Part shown: positions 41,016 through 55,281 of the stretch, piece by piece
Layout: each line of letters opens with the position of its first letter
How positions within the stretch are numbered: the stretch's first letter is position 1
NCBI RefSeq assembly: GCF_022539315.1
Contig: NC_066322.1
Location: 21,338,765-21,402,764, forward strand
Direction: 5' to 3'
DNA from: Serinus canaria
Lineage: Eukaryota > Chordata > Aves > Passeriformes > Fringillidae
DNA: 64,000 bases
Position numbers and translations under genes: made by a program
Notes under the pieces: model-generated
Database searches by the model: none
What the model was told of the DNA's origin: nothing
What the model saw: the letters and a program-made list of their open reading frames with translations, nothing else

Positions 41016-42802
41016 AGACAGAAAAGACATTTTATACAATCCTAAAAACCTCGTCACAGCAAATCAAGGGCTCCGGTGCAACTTCCCTATCTCTGTAACT
41101 CCACTCATGCCAGCACATGTTCAGCTGCTTATATGTGAGCAATTTTGTTTCACTCATTTCCATACACTGTTAATTTTATGTCTGATGAGGTAATTTTAGA
41201 AATATCTAAGGTTTAAATCAAAGAAAGTCATTAGTAATCATCCACCCATAATTACAGCTTTTAAATGTTTGTTCTGAGGTTAAAATAAAAACACAGGGTG
41301 TTCAAAGTTCTCCCATTTCTTAAATCTAACCAATGCTGAAAAAAGAAAACTAAAACATCCTTTTTTTTGTCTACTAGAATTCCTTAATTTCTTAACTTCA
41401 TTATTTTACATCTGTTTTATAGCAACCTTTCACTGCACTTGAGACTCAAACATGGTGCGACTACCCCAATGATCATTCTTCTACTTTAAATCATATGGTG
41501 AAGTATTGACTCTGCTTATCTTCTTCTGTACTCTTTATTTTCATTTTGGAAAAGATGGACAACAAAGGTTAAAAACCTCTCAAAAGCCTGGCTTTGCCAC
41601 ATGTTGATTAAGGGTAAAGAAACCTACAAATGTCCTAAAGTCAGACCATGACTAGCACTGTATTTCCCACCTTTACTGGGTTTGTCTAGGTCTCACACAT
41701 GACATATCTTCATTACATTGGCTATTCCTTCATTATTAATGAACACTCTGATTTCATCCCCTTACTTGTATAAAGAGCCTCAAAAAGTTGCAGAGTCTGC
41801 TTTTCTTTCTTCTCTGAAATACCCAAGGTCATTATTAGCCCACTGTAGGCAGTAAATGCAGTGCCCTGTGTGCTTACTGCCTTTGCTTATGTTTGGTAGT
41901 GTTGAGATTTCAGGAAAAGCATTACTGCTGCAGCAGTGAACTGAGTATAGGGAAACTTAATCATTGGTGTTTCTTTTCCTTACAAAGTAAAAGAAAAGCT
42001 TTAGGGTAAAACGCAGCTTTTCCATTAAGCTCCTTTCTCAGCTATACAAAATGCTATAAAAGCAGCAGTGCTTTTACTTATTTGTTAATTTACAATCAGA
42101 TCAAAAGGTATGATTAGGTGTTTGAACTTTCTCTTTCCCTACTGCTGTATTTTAACTAATTCCACCAAAAAAAGGACAATCTTACTTTTTAAAAAATAAA
42201 ACTAATAACTTGCTAATAAAATAAAAGAAGAAAGAAAATAGTTATACAGTTTTCTATCTGCACCCAAAGTACAATGAGGTCAGTAAAAATACTCTCATTA
42301 AGTTTAAACAGGTTCTGGCTCAGACATTTGTATGGTAGTAACCAGACAACCAAGAAATATGGATGTCTTCCACAAGGCTTGGAGCATTTTGCATCAGATT
42401 TTGCCATTTATCATGTAACATATGGATATCAATGACTTGGAATACAAACAAGAGGCATTACAGTATTTCACTGGAGGGACTAATAGATATTGAAGTTCTC
42501 AATTGATTTGATGAGGGGCCTGCACTTTAAAAAGTCAGGAAACCTAAACAGATGAAAATCCCATTATAATGTGCATGGATGAGTATGGACTTTAACTCAG
42601 AATAATCACAAGCAGAAACATTCAGAGACACTTCATATTTCACCTCTATCTTTACCTCAAATGTATCATTTACCTCAATGAGAAATCTCAAATGTTTTGC
42701 TAGTTGTTTCTGCCTTTCTCTGTCCTTCCCCTTCCATGTTCTTAGCTTTTCCTCTACACCTGTCAAACATTAATTCCAGTAGGGGTTAATAAGTGAAAAG
42801 TC

Positions 42803-42828
42803 CTAACTTGAGGGACTAACTTGAGGGA
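42803..42828 (+). repeat. 13-bp tandem duplication
   Basis: CTAACTTGAGGGA occurs twice head to tail (42803-42815 and 42816-42828) without mismatch. It is a simple local duplication with no assigned function. Confidence 0.9.
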
Positions 42829-45800
42829 TTAATTTTTTTGAAAATTAATATCAAAGAAAATCCATTTGGATTATAATAACTTCTTAAATATCAGAAGATT
42901 TTAGATTTGATTCTGAACTGTATTAGCTTTAATTTTTAATTTCTTCAAGCAAGAACTTTGTAAGAATGTTTTTTAGCCAAGTAAAAAACTTCATATGTCC
43001 CTTAATTTTAGATATGAAAAATGCCTTTGACTTTAACGAGATCCCACATGCAATTAGGACAATTAATGTGCATTGGACATCCTAGACAGTTCATGACAAA
43101 GTTTCATCCTAGTGCTGTGTCCAAAGTAAGCCACATTCCCACACTGGCATGTCAGGTTACTGTTGCTTATTTTTCTTTGCTCACACATGCACACACATAA
43201 TCAGCATTTTGAATCAGCTCAATCCTTTGTCATTAACATGTAACATTTGCCATACTTACTTAAAAGTCAAAGAAGCTGACAACACAAAATTAGTGGATTC
43301 CTTCTAGTATGGCTATAATAATTTCTGACATTACAGCCTGTGCATCAGTGGGTATCTCTGGCATAAGATAGCTATGGGCAGAGTGAGCAGGGGCTTGGTC
43401 TGCAACAACCAACTGTGTTTGCCATGGGCTGATTCACCTCCTGCTAGCCCCATACCAACAAAAATCACTAAATGGGAGCCAGACTTCCAAATCCATAGCA
43501 CTCCTGTGTAATCCCCTCTTGCACTGCCAGCAGCATGCAAAATAAATAAATAAAAAGCTTACCCTGCTTAATGCTAGTCAGATGAAAAAATTATGCTAAG
43601 GCTTGGTAAGCCAGAATCAAAGGGGTTTAGACATTGGGATGTTATGTACAATTTGCAAAGGGAACTTTTTTCAATTGTGTTTTTAAATTATGGCTAAGGA
43701 AAAAAACAATCTGCCAGTGTGTTCCTCTTTGAAAAGGTCCCATATACAACATAAACACTTTACTCACTGTTGTTCACATTTCCCTTTTCTGTCATGTTCA
43801 TTTTGTAGCTCTCCTCCGTTTTTCAAACCTCCCACTTTTCCTTTGTTTTGGCTATAAACACTCAATGTCCTGACATTTTCTTCCTAGTCATCACCCTTTT
43901 CTCCTGAGAGGTTTCTCATTACCTCTGAGGCTCAGTGTGCACAGACAGCTTCCACGCTGCCCTCCCCACCCCAGTGCCAGTCAACTGTGCTAAATCCAGA
44001 CATTCCAGATGCCACAGATACTTGTCCATTGCATTATCTCCCTTCAGCCCATCTGCTAAAATCAAATTTGCTGGATCGGGGACTAAACAAATGCTTCCCC
44101 TTGCCTGGCTTCTGGTAGCACTAAGCCAGCTTAGGGTCAGGAATAACAACAAAACTTTGAACTCAGGACTTTTGGTTTTGCATGAAGATATCCAACTCAA
44201 CAAATGAAATTTAAACCAACAATTGAGCACTCCTGTCATATTAAATACTGTTACAGTATTGAAAAATATTTAGAGAAAGTAATCTTTGCACTATTTTAGG
44301 ACCTGAAAGTCCTAATGTTCAAACCCTAGAGTGGAACCAGAACTTGTTAACAAATAAATAGTAGCAGTATTTATCAATGCAGTTATCTTTGTAGTCCTCA
44401 ATAACCACACTGCTATTTTGTATACACATGTACTGCATACCATCTGCTGATGTTTATTTTAATTCACCAGGAAAGGCCTGTGTTTAAGTTGGAATTTAAG
44501 TGACAGAATCAGAACAAAAGAAAAAGGGCAGCAGAATAAACTGAATAAATTCCAAGTCTGACTTGTAAAGGCAGTCAATATAAAAGCTATAATCTTGGTT
44601 TAATCCCCACACTTTTTAAACATAGTAATTACTAGACATCTGCTGGTAACACAGCCTTGCTATTGGATAACCTTAATTACCCTGTAATATTTCCTGACAC
44701 TCCCCAAAATATGCCCTATGGATAATAATTCATTCACGGTTCTGCCCCATTATTAGCTACTAATTCAAACAATCAAGACAAAGACAACGAACAGATGACC
44801 TTGAACAATTACCCACTCACTGAACGGAATTTATTTCATGCTTTTCAAAGACTTTACTGCTTTCCTGGCTTCATGAACAGCTCTCAAAAATTAACAAATC
44901 TCAAGCAAGAAAAGAGCTGTAGAATAAAAGGAGATTTGCTGGGGTACCCCAGCTCCCTTAAACATCTTTGCTTGCATTAACAACATAGTGGCTTCTGCAA
45001 TACAGTTCATTTTCTAAGATTAAATAGGGACCCAGACACTGGGTACAAAACCTGATACAATTGTTTTAATAGTCTGGATTTGTAGGCTGTTCAATTATTT
45101 GCAAGAAATGTATTGGGAAACCTGGAATGAGACAAAATAAATACATATAGGTAAACGAATGGAATTTGTGCAACTGTTGCAGAAGCAGAGGAAGTGCCAG
45201 TGACTTCAGTGCTGAAGTAGATGGCTGCCAATGTCTGAGGCCTTCCTTTGGGCTGCCCAGGAAATATTTCAAGTCACAAATCAGGCTTTGCCCGCGTTTG
45301 AGCTGCCATAACCTGGCGCCCTTATTTCTGACTGTACAGGTAAAATCAAGTGCAAAAGATGGACCAATTTTGCCAAATAAACCCATCAGTACTACTTTGG
45401 GTGATTCTTTATGTTGTTCATTTAGAGAAGTTATTGCTGCAATGAACATGAAAGGGGCTATCGCTTTTTAAATTATTATTATCATAATCAAATTTTAGAC
45501 ATTTTGTCTTCAGATTAAGATAAAGAGAAGGTACACCAGGGAGTGTAAAAAGCTATTGCCCAATTCTCTGTAACTCAAGTCATTCCGTCTCAGGGTCTAG
45601 GAGGTTTTTTTGCAATCCATCTGAAATTCAAAGCATTCAGGTTGAGCTGGAAATGGGACTAGAATTACTGAACTGCTAGGAAAATAAGATTGAAGGAAAA
45701 GATACGAAAAAAAAAGAATATTAATGAAAATTCAAAGTCAAAATTAAATGTCTTTTCTGAGATGGTTCTGAGAAAGACAACATTGTAGGAATATAGTTAA

Positions 45801-48800
45801 ATTCCTTAAATACCTGTGGAAGTGAAGGACAGAAATAAGATATTATGAATAAAATCAAAACATGGAGATGCTATAAAATCTCCTCCTGCCAAAATCAGAA
45901 CTATTATAAAAAAAAATTTCTAAAGACAACATATTTATATGCCCTAAACAAATTAAATTTAAAGATAAGATTTTTTAAAATTTAAAGTGCATAGAATGAA
46001 CAAACTTGTAAAGTTTAGAGTAGGATGTTTAGCTCTAAGTCCAGACAAATAACTGGAAAGCCAACGATAAAAGGACAACCTTAGTTTTCCTTGACCTTAA
46101 AAGGTATGCAGTCTGCAAATATAAAGCACTTCATGAAAGGTGGAGGGAGAAAAAGAGTTTTTTCCTCCAATGGAAAGCATGAGATTGCAATATCTTAAAA
46201 AATATTTCTGTCAACACAGCTTTACAGACTACTTGAGGTTTCTTGTTGAAGCTATGCCCTCTGAATGTGCTTTGCTTATCAATAATACCTAATAAAACTT
46301 CTGAGATTTTGAAGTTCACATTCCAAAAATGAGGTACACATGATGAAATTTCTTGTTCTGAACAGATTTTTTCTATTTTTGCACTACCCGTCAGAATTTC
46401 CTCTTCAAGGATGGCATTGAAGTGCACATGTCCCTATAATGCACTTTTTCAGTGTAGTCACTCTAAGAGGGAGTTCATTGGGGAATCCTCACTTTGAGAC
46501 ATTTATCCAAGTAGTTTTGGAAGCAGTTTCAAAAGGAATATCCTGGACTAACTTTGGTAACTTTCAAACTCTTCTTGTTTCTAATACCTATTAAGTACAT
46601 CAACATTCCTCCCTTTCTTGTTTCCCTTTGACCATTACATAACCCACAACCCAACACTTGGGATTTTTATTAGGACTAGGCTGTTTCTGCCTAGAATTTT
46701 TGTAGAAAGCAACATTGGACATTTCATTTCCAAGATCAAGAGTAGCCTCTCAGATCATAATCAAACCTCTATGAAACAAATTTGTGATTAAGGCTTTGTA
46801 AAAACTCTGTGCTCTGTTTCTGTTCAAAAAAATCACTCATGTAATGGCTTGTCAACATAAAATATTTTGTTGGGGATAAACCAAAGTAATCTCTTGGCCA
46901 AGGGTCAGGAAGGGCCTTTTCTTATGCATAAACATTCAAATTATTTTTGAAGGGAAAGTTTGAAGTACACTTGGTATTAATTTCTATACAGAAGAAATTA
47001 ATGCAACTTGCCTGAAGCTCATGTCCCTGTTCATTCAGGAACTGAAATGTCATCTACAGCAAGATAGTCTTTTCTTCTAATTAATGTGGTCGTGAAACAA
47101 ATGAAACACAATATGCAAATAAGAGCTATGATGACTAAATAAAATGCTGTCCCTCCAGGAACAAAACACTCAAAATAAACTAGTTTCATATGGTTGGTTT
47201 TGAAAGGCCCATCTGTTAAAACTGAAAGTATTTTGCTTCAATTACATCTGGTTACTAATAGGTGCTGTGTTTCACTTATTTCAGGGAAACTTAAAAGACA
47301 GAAGTTTTTGCTAGAGTTCAGGTCCAGAATGAACTATGTAACTGGGTTATCATGGGTTAATCTTAGATGTTGGGGCCAAGCTCAAAATTAAATTCACATT
47401 TCTGTTCATATCTGAAAACCTCCAATGTGAATCTATGAATGTTACACAGCCAAAATACACATTAAAGATTACAGATTTAACCTCTTAATCTTATGATTGC
47501 TACAAAATGCCATAAAGCCAACACAAAGAAACCAAACTTATTTACAGAGTGAAGGTGTCTTACAAAAATGGGATTCTAAGAAAAACTATTGTTTTACTTC
47601 AGCGGTTCCATTTTCATATAGCATGTTTAACTTAATCTCCTGGAACACACGACTGTATCTGCCATGATTACTTTAGAAAATACACATTTATTACATAAAC
47701 ATTAGAAATGGAAGAAAAGTGAGATGATTCACTAAGAGGAATTCTCTTTCAAGCACTTCCTTGGCCAGCTCGTTTCAGCAGAGGATGGTGTCCCTTTCAG
47801 ACTGAACAGGTGACCTGGGTAGTAACACCTTCTTAGCAGAAATTAAAGCTTCCTCTCAAAACTCCAAAGAGAGATTTGACAATGGACAACTGGACAACCA
47901 GTTTCAACTGCTGGACCCTTGTGGGGCCTAGAGTCTGTGACAGCCATTTCCTCTTCACAGAGCGTGCCCTCTTTAACCTGCGACATTGGAAGTTATGGTT
48001 TTTTAAAAAAAACCGTTGTGTTCCAGCTGTCCCAAACAAGGTGAAAACAAGATAAGGAAAAGGTGACCATTTCCTCCAGAAAATTCAGAGACCAGGGCAC
48101 TTGTCTGGCATGAAGGAAATCAATATTTCCTGAAATGAAGCAGGTTCAAGAACTGGCATGCAACTTTCTTCATCATAAGCAATTATTCTGACCACCAAAT
48201 TGTGATCTCAATAAGTTTTGTCCATTTATACACAAATCTTTTCCAATAAAATCTCTATTAAAACTCTTAAACTCATGTGAAAAGTCCTAATGTCAAGCTC
48301 TTACTATTTTCCAATAACACAAAATCTGCTTAATTTGATTTTTCCAATGAGAATTTAAAGACCCCAGAAAAGTTACAGGTACAGAAGGCACTGTTACTGA
48401 AGACCTCACTATCTGTATAGGCAAAGAGAACATTCTGACAGAGTAGACCTTCTAGAGACAAGAGAACTGTCCAGAACCAGAATGAACTTGAGAGAAGCAG
48501 ATTTTTTTTTTTCTCAGTAACACTGTGCAGGAACCAAGGCTTCAGAGCTTCTAAGGCCTAATCCCCCTCAGTCAATGGAAGAGCTGAACTTCAATTTCTA
48601 CCACCTGCTTTTAATTTCTTGGGGTTTTTTTTCCCAGCTCCCCCACAGATGAAAGCTTATTTTTCTTTCTTAGACTGAATGCTTTTTCCTGCTTATGTTT
48701 TCCCTCTCCTTCCTGAAGTCATGACTGCTTTTATCTTCAGTGTAGTCAATTCCAAGTCCAAACTAAAGACTTTGTGCACTGTGTACTTTTTAAAATTGGT

Positions 48801-51800
48801 ATAAACAAACCTACCTACTTTTTTCACTTCTCCCTGCTTCTGATACCTTCTTGATGCTAATTCCTACTTTCTCTTTTCTTACCTTAACCTCTACTTTTAT
48901 ACTCTGCAAAATGCATTTGCTACAATTCATATTGTTATTCCTTACTCGTCCTACCTTTACTTTCATGAACTGTCTTCAGAATCTAAATTTGTTTTAAATT
49001 GCAAAGAATTAAGGATTTTTTCCCCCCAAAATAATACTTTCATTCCTTAGCTTTAGTATGAAGCAAAATATGTTTGGTTGTTTGAAATAGCAATTCACCT
49101 CCTACATGGCGAATACCAACTTGAGTCATAGGATCTTCTCTCTGATGTTGAGTGCTAAATCCCTGAAGTATTTTTAGAACTCCCATCTTTAGTTTTGCCA
49201 CAGATGTGTTGCATCAGTCTGTTGTGTAGTTTCTTATTTGATGGGAAATCTCCTGCATACTGTACATATGTAATTGTAGTTTACTGCAGTCTGACTTGAA
49301 ATAGTTCTCCTGGATGATTTTTACATTTGCTCATTGCATCTTAAGCTGTATATCTGCAAGGGACAGAAATCATCATTTCCACATTTTTACTTCATAGATT
49401 TTCTGCGTGAAGTAGAAACTATAACTGTGTGAGATGCCATTGTTGGTATAAGGAGGCAGTTTAGCAGAGCTGGTGGTTTTTCCATTGCTGTGTTGCCCAC
49501 AGAAGCTCAAACATTATCTGGCAACTATCCTCAAGGGCAATTGTCTGGCCAACTTAGCAGTGGGCCCCCTGCCATCCTAACAGATGGGCACCAAGTGTAA
49601 GTAGCCATAAGACCATATAAGTGCATTTAGTGTGAAACTTGGGGCATAATTCCCAGCCCTGATCACCATATGGCTTTTCCATACAGAGTTTGTGATAAAT
49701 GGGATGCACAGTGCTAATCTAACTTTGAACATGAACAGCATTAAGGAAAATAATAACGAGAATAGTTCCCAATATGTGATAAGCAGCAGGTAAGTCTGGA
49801 ATTAGCAGGAGCAGTAGAAGAGTGGAATTATTATGCATCAACATCTTCCCCACACTTTTATTTCTGTTGATCCATTGAGCTTTCCATGACTCAACTTCTG
49901 AAAAACAAGGAAATGGGCTCCTTCACTCCCCTCCCACTCCTCTACAGGGAAAGAGAGTGCAAAATTTTGAAAGCCTGTGCCTTCAAGAAAGAAACCTTGG
50001 AATGATTCACAGTCTCATAACTGAACTGAGCCCGCATTTCACATTCACTTCAATACTGAATTCTGCAGGGCTGTTTCAGAAGAGAGGCTCAGGATTTCAC
50101 AGACTCATTAACCATGCACATATAAACACTTTTATTCTGTATTCTTATTGGACATGGAAAGCATTTCACCTCCCCTCAGCACACAGTGTATCCGACATAT
50201 CTGATCCAGCGCTCAAGGAAAAAGGGAAGCCAGCGGGACCTGTGGGTATATTTGTGGCCACCATCTTTATTGTAAGTAATTCTAACTGGTGCATGCCTTG
50301 CTGCCCGTGGATTTTAGTTACTGCAGCAAACTGCGTTTGTGTATGCTAACAGAAGGGATTGTACACAAACAGTAAGTACTGAAATACAGGCTTAGTTCCA
50401 AGAATGTGGATCTTAAAAATTCATCCATCAGTTTAGAGTATTTTTAGAGAGTTTTAGTTGAGTTTTAGCTATTGTCAGCAAAAGTTTAGGTTTTGTCATG
50501 CTGCATGTGATGTTTGAAGAGTGAGAAGTCTTGAAAGTATGAGAACTCTGAAGAAATATTGCATCTAATTTCAATCTTCAATCTAAGATTTCAAGTGGTA
50601 GGAAATCATATTAAATAGAATATACCTGGTTATGTTTTTTCCTTTTCTGTCACACTCAAAGGTGAAGTTCATGGTTGATTTACACCACTCTAAAATGATA
50701 CCAGCAAAAGGAAAGGAAAAGTCCCACCTCTCCCTTCTGTAGTTACATATTTCTACTGGAAAGGGCAGTGCTGCCTTTCAGTGAGGCAGGGATTGAATGA
50801 TTCCAGGTATTTACAGAACCATTGTCTTAGATTAAAAAAGAGGGAATTTTAATGCTGTATAAACCAATAGAGTTTTTGCTGGAAACAGCTCCAGCTGTGC
50901 AGCTTAAAGTCCAAGACAATATAGCTCTGTACTCTTGGCTCCTAAATGTGAGAGAGGAACACCTTTCATGAATAGATATTTGAATTTGCTTGCTTTCGAA
51001 CTGTATTCAAATAATCAACTCTGCTGGCATGAACACTTGCAGAAAGCAAATGTCAAAGTTGCTTATGTGAACTTTTCTGGAAGCACAATTTAAGTCTGGC
51101 CCTCCAAGAATTACAGTTGAAACATTTATCTAATTAGAGACATAACTGACAGGCAGTATTTAATCAGAATCCTGAAGTAAGCAAAATAGAGAATCGCACA
51201 CTTTTGGTTGAGATATATGATCCCTTTCTGAATTAACTTCCTACTTACTTGAAATAAGAAGAGTTAAATTAGTGCCTATTTATACATTCATTATCTAGGC
51301 TTCCAATAGCTTGCATCATATACAGTTATATATGATTAGAGACCATTATGCTAATTTCCTCTAAAGAAGTTTGGATCTTTTAATTTTATTTTTAACTATT
51401 AACATAGAAACTTTGAAGCTGTATCAGTTTCAAAAATCAGGGAATTTACTGGTCAATATAGTCCATTTTGTCAGACCTATGCACTCACAGGAGGCTCCAG
51501 TTCATTCACTAATTCAACAGGTGAGTGACACAAACCAAACATACAAAGGGAACATGTCCTGGTCAGCATCAGAGTATAATTAGGAATGAAAAATCCTCTT
51601 GGAGATACAGAATCTACCACAAATATTAGGAGATCAAATTCACAATAGAGAGAAGGCCCTTGTGTTTCAATTGTGTCTCTGTTAAGAAATGAGTTTAAAA
51701 GTTGCACAGCTTCCTGTTTATGACCTTTCAGAAACTTCCAGGTCCAATTCACTCAATCTATCTGAAAGGTGTTTTTCTCAGTTGTCAGCCGTGTGAGACT

Positions 51801-51830
51801 GACCTTAAGTACAAGTCAAAGCATGAGTTC

Positions 51831-51834
51831 CTTG
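51831..51834. other. Target site duplication, left (CTTG)
   Basis: This 4-bp direct repeat stands immediately before the LTR and is matched exactly by CTTG at 52276-52279. The match supports integration as a single event and the precise element borders. Confidence 0.8.
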
Positions 51835-52275
51835 TGATGCCTTAAGTTTTAGCTTTTATATTTTTCAGATCACTGCTACTTTAGGGTATAACTCTAAAAC
51901 TCCATGGCCTGTCAGCTCTTGTTCTCCCATTTTATTCAGATAAAACAATTTTTCTCTTTAGGCCTGAAACTCAAGGACACCTTACTTCTCAGGCCCCAAA
52001 AAATGTGAACTCAAAAAAAGAAAGTGAATTGGGGGGAGCAAACTGGGGGAATGTGTTTGCATTACCTGAAGCTGTAATTGGACAATTAACCTCTGATATG
52101 CAAGTAGACCAAACTTGTGTCTTTCTAAAAAACCTGTGACTGTCATCCATCTTGGGTGTAGTCTCTGAGATCCTGCACTGCCCAAGGTGTACTCTATGAA
52201 GGCCTTTCAATAAAAACCTGCCTTTGTTCTTTAACTCTGTCTTGCCTCCCTTCTAGGAAGTCTCTCCAGGCATCA
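51835..52275 (+). mobile_element. Solo LTR of an endogenous retrovirus (441 bp)
   Basis: The element begins TGATGCCT (51835-51842) and ends AGGCATCA (52268-52275), an exact 8-bp inverted terminal repeat with the TG...CA ends that retroviral integrase requires. It is flanked by CTTG on both sides (51831-51834 and 52276-52279), a 4-bp target site duplication as made by gammaretrovirus-like (ERV1) elements. A polyadenylation signal AATAAA lies at 52209-52214, in the expected place some 60 bases before the end, which sets the orientation as plus. No primer binding site, polypurine tract or gag/pol/env sequence adjoins it, so the provirus was lost by recombination between its two LTRs. The style recalls LTRs known in passerine birds; that assignment is from memory. 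The short open frames inside are not genes. Confidence 0.9.
52209..52214 (+). promoter_or_regulatory. AATAAA polyadenylation signal in the LTR
   Basis: The hexamer sits about 60 bases before the LTR end, where the R/U5 boundary signals of retroviruses are normally found. A T-rich stretch follows. It could still end or redirect a host transcript running on the plus strand. Confidence 0.7.
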
Positions 52276-52279
52276 CTTG
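52276..52279. other. Target site duplication, right (CTTG)
   Basis: This is the right-hand copy of the 4-bp duplication flanking the LTR. Sequence beyond it is ordinary AT-rich DNA with no retroviral primer binding site. Confidence 0.8.
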
Positions 52280-53137
52280 TAATGAGTGCAACTGTGAACA
52301 CACCACTAAAAATAGCAGGTGGAATCATCATTGCTGCTTCTCGTGATCTAATTCACTCCATAACCTGTCCATTGTGAAGCCTTAAATATGCCAAGTTCTT
52401 AATGTGGAAAGAACAAAAGAAAAGGGACTTGAATAAGATGAAACCAGATCTGGGTGAAGTAAACACAACCAACAAAAGTTGTCTAACACGCATTTATCAT
52501 CCTATAAAAGCCAAAATACTCATTTTGCTAAAAGAAGTTACAAAAGTCCTCTCTTCAGGTGACAAAGCAAGAGATACACTTTCACAACAAAACTAATCTG
52601 CAGAACTCTCTACCTGAAAGTGATTAGATAAACCAAGAGTTTCATTTGTTTAGTGCCCCAGATATTTGTCTGGATATTGAAATTAGAGAGGGTCTTTATG
52701 ACAAGAGGAAGGTGCTTATCCAGCCCACTGCTTCCTGCTGTAAATCACAAGCTTGCATGGGGGCAGGGCTGTGCCTAAATTTCCCCAATGGACAGCTGAC
52801 TTGCAAAAGTTTCCGATGCTGGCAATTCTAAGAGGAGTGAGAGCCAAACAATTCTTGGCTAAATTTGCAGGGTTTCAGCTTCTTCACACTCTCCACTTGA
52901 TTGAGGTGTGCACTTCACTGCTGCACAGGCTGTGGTGCAGAGCACCCCAGCAGGGTCACAGCCCTCCCTCTGCACCCTGTTGGTGACCTGCAAACTGGCA
53001 CAGTGCAACACCCCAATACCCTTGAGGCCTCAGGGGCTCCACTCAGAACAAAAGTGAAATTCTGTTACAGAAGTAAATTATAAAGTATGGTGCATCATGA
53101 AAGAAAGTCAGCTCTATTTTGCTGCAGGTGTAGCAAA

Positions 53138-53177
53138 TTAGCCATATTTTCACAATATTAGCCGTATTTTCAGGATT
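53138..53177 (+). repeat. 20-bp imperfect tandem duplication
   Basis: Two adjacent copies, each beginning ATTAGCC and containing TATTTTCA, differ at a few bases. It is a local duplication of no known role. Confidence 0.8.
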
Positions 53178-55258
53178 AAGAAGTAACCAACTTTTAGAGA
53201 AGCTTTCTCTTTTAGAAAAAGTTCTGGTTTTGTTCACTTGTTCTACAGTACTCATCCTAGGTCGTGGCCTTATGTAGATACTGAATTACTTGATGTCCAT
53301 AGTAATTTTTAATAGGAATTAAACCTTCTAAAGCCCTTTTGAAAAATTATTAAAAAAAATAAAATTCCTTTTTGTCTGCCTCCTAATAAACTGACAATAT
53401 TTTAAAATATGTCAAGATTTTTCCCTAACAAGTCTTGCTTTAAATCTTTAAGGACAAAAACATTGAGAAATGAATGCAATAGAAATAATTTTTCTGTATA
53501 AAAATCTATTTTAAGTCTTCTTCTTCCCAAAATATTTTACTTTCTCAGGTATCAATATGTTCAAAATTGCAAACTGGACAGTGTAGCGACTCTTTCAGAT
53601 TCCACTTTCATAATCCACAGAATTTTTGAGTTTAATCTTTTGTTAGAAGACCCCGAAGTTCTTTGATGCATGCACATTATTTTCTAGTGATTGCCACCAC
53701 ATGAAAAGGGTGTTAATCCTCTGCTAATTAACAACTCGTTGAGGTCAAAGGAGGTCAGTACTTTACATTTTTGGATTTGGTGAATTTTTTGTTCATTGGA
53801 ATTTCTTGTTCTCATCAGTTCAGGTATTCTGTAATTTTGTTCCATGCCAGTGATAGCATGCTTTGGCTCTCTTAGGCCAATAAAGAACACACTAAAAGGA
53901 GGTTTGACATGAGATTCAGTTTACATGCATTTTTCTAGTCTACAAGTCCTTTATTACACACACTCTTGCTTCATGCAGTTCAGGGCATTTATCTAGGCAG
54001 GACATGGAGTTCCACTGCTTCTGATAGTCATACTTCATGCTAATAAGCTAAAAGATTATAAAAGGTATTAAAATAATCCTTATTGATGGGGAAAACAATT
54101 GAAGATGATCTTGCCACTTTTATTTATTCACTGTTTATATATATATACATATACACATATTTTTATAAGTAGTTCTTCATTGCCTTATCTATTTGAAAAG
54201 TAGCTGCATTAACTCCAGGAAATTTTAACTTCTCTCACTGAAATACAACTATGCTGCCTGATCTGTGTATGCTCCTAAAAAGATTCTGCAATTTGAAGAG
54301 CAGCAGCAAGTCAGTAGATGGTTTTTCTGCATTTAGTTCCCACAAACTGGAAAAGGTGCATGAGAAAAGGCATTGTAGAAACAGAAACAAACAAAACTTA
54401 GTGGGGTTGGCAGAGACTATGAAGAAAAAAATGCAAGGGCATCAAACCATTTGATATGCATGCAGTAATTAAGACAGGTCTAACCTTAGTAATCCTGACA
54501 GTGGGTTCCACCATTTTATGACACACTGTATGAAAAGGCATTTCCTCTCATAACTAATGAATCTGCTCTTTTTTTTCTAATCTCTCCAGATGAAGCTGAA
54601 TCATCTCTTGTGAGAGGTAAGGAATGCAGACATTCCCAAACTCTCTTCTACAAGCTTCAGGACTTATAATTTCCTTAAAAACCTATCACGATCTTTGGAC
54701 TTTCCTGAACACAAATAAATGCCCTGCATTTACTTGACAGTTTTCATCACCATTTGAACAACCAATATTTTTAAAATACCGTAACAAGGATGAGTAAATT
54801 CTCTTTGGTAACACTGTTTCTTAGACTAATTTAAAATTAAATTAAACTGCTTAGAAAGAAAAAAAAAAACACAACCACAGTATAATTTTAATTATAATTT
54901 CATCAAAAATTCCTTTAAAAAGTACAAAACATCTAAACTGAAGTGCAGACTTAACCATGCCTGTGTAGACCCTGTCACTTGTTCCCTTTATATAAACAGT
55001 ATCTCACAGACAGCACTGTACAGATGTGTACAGTAAACCATTAGCACAGTTTACAAAGGGAAGTGAGTGATCTTATCCTTTTGAATCTGGATAAAGGGGG
55101 GAAAATTACTGGATGGGTTGCTTGGTCTAAAATGAATTTGTTATCTGGAGCTCAGCAGAACCTCAGCACAAGAGAGGTGATTCACAACCCAGGATGTGCC
55201 TATTTTTTTTTTTTTTGACAAACAAGATCCCTGCAGGGTTCTGAAGTTGTGCCCTCTT

Positions 55259-55281
55259 CCTCAGCCCTGTGAGGGCTGAGG
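55259..55281. repeat. Perfect GC-rich inverted repeat, 10-bp arms
   Basis: CCTCAGCCCT (55259-55268) and AGGGCTGAGG (55272-55281) are exact reverse complements around GTG. The arms are 70% G+C and would form a stable stem. No T run follows on the plus strand and no RNA gene is recognised. Confidence 0.9.

Larger units (their letters stand above)
41016..51834. other. Unannotated AT-rich sequence
   Basis: No gene is supported. A perfect 13-bp tandem duplication lies at 42803-42828. A minus-strand frame of 127 codons (45066-45449) overlaps a 101-codon plus-strand frame; neither has known motifs. A T11 run lies near 48503. No other recognisable transposon was found. Confidence 0.45.

Noticed and set aside
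45066..45449. 127-codon minus-strand frame
   Set aside because: It overlaps a 101-codon frame on the other strand, has no known domain, and lacks clear start, splice or polyadenylation context.
51982..52210. Two short minus-strand frames
   Set aside because: They lie wholly inside the solo LTR and are antisense to it; not genes.
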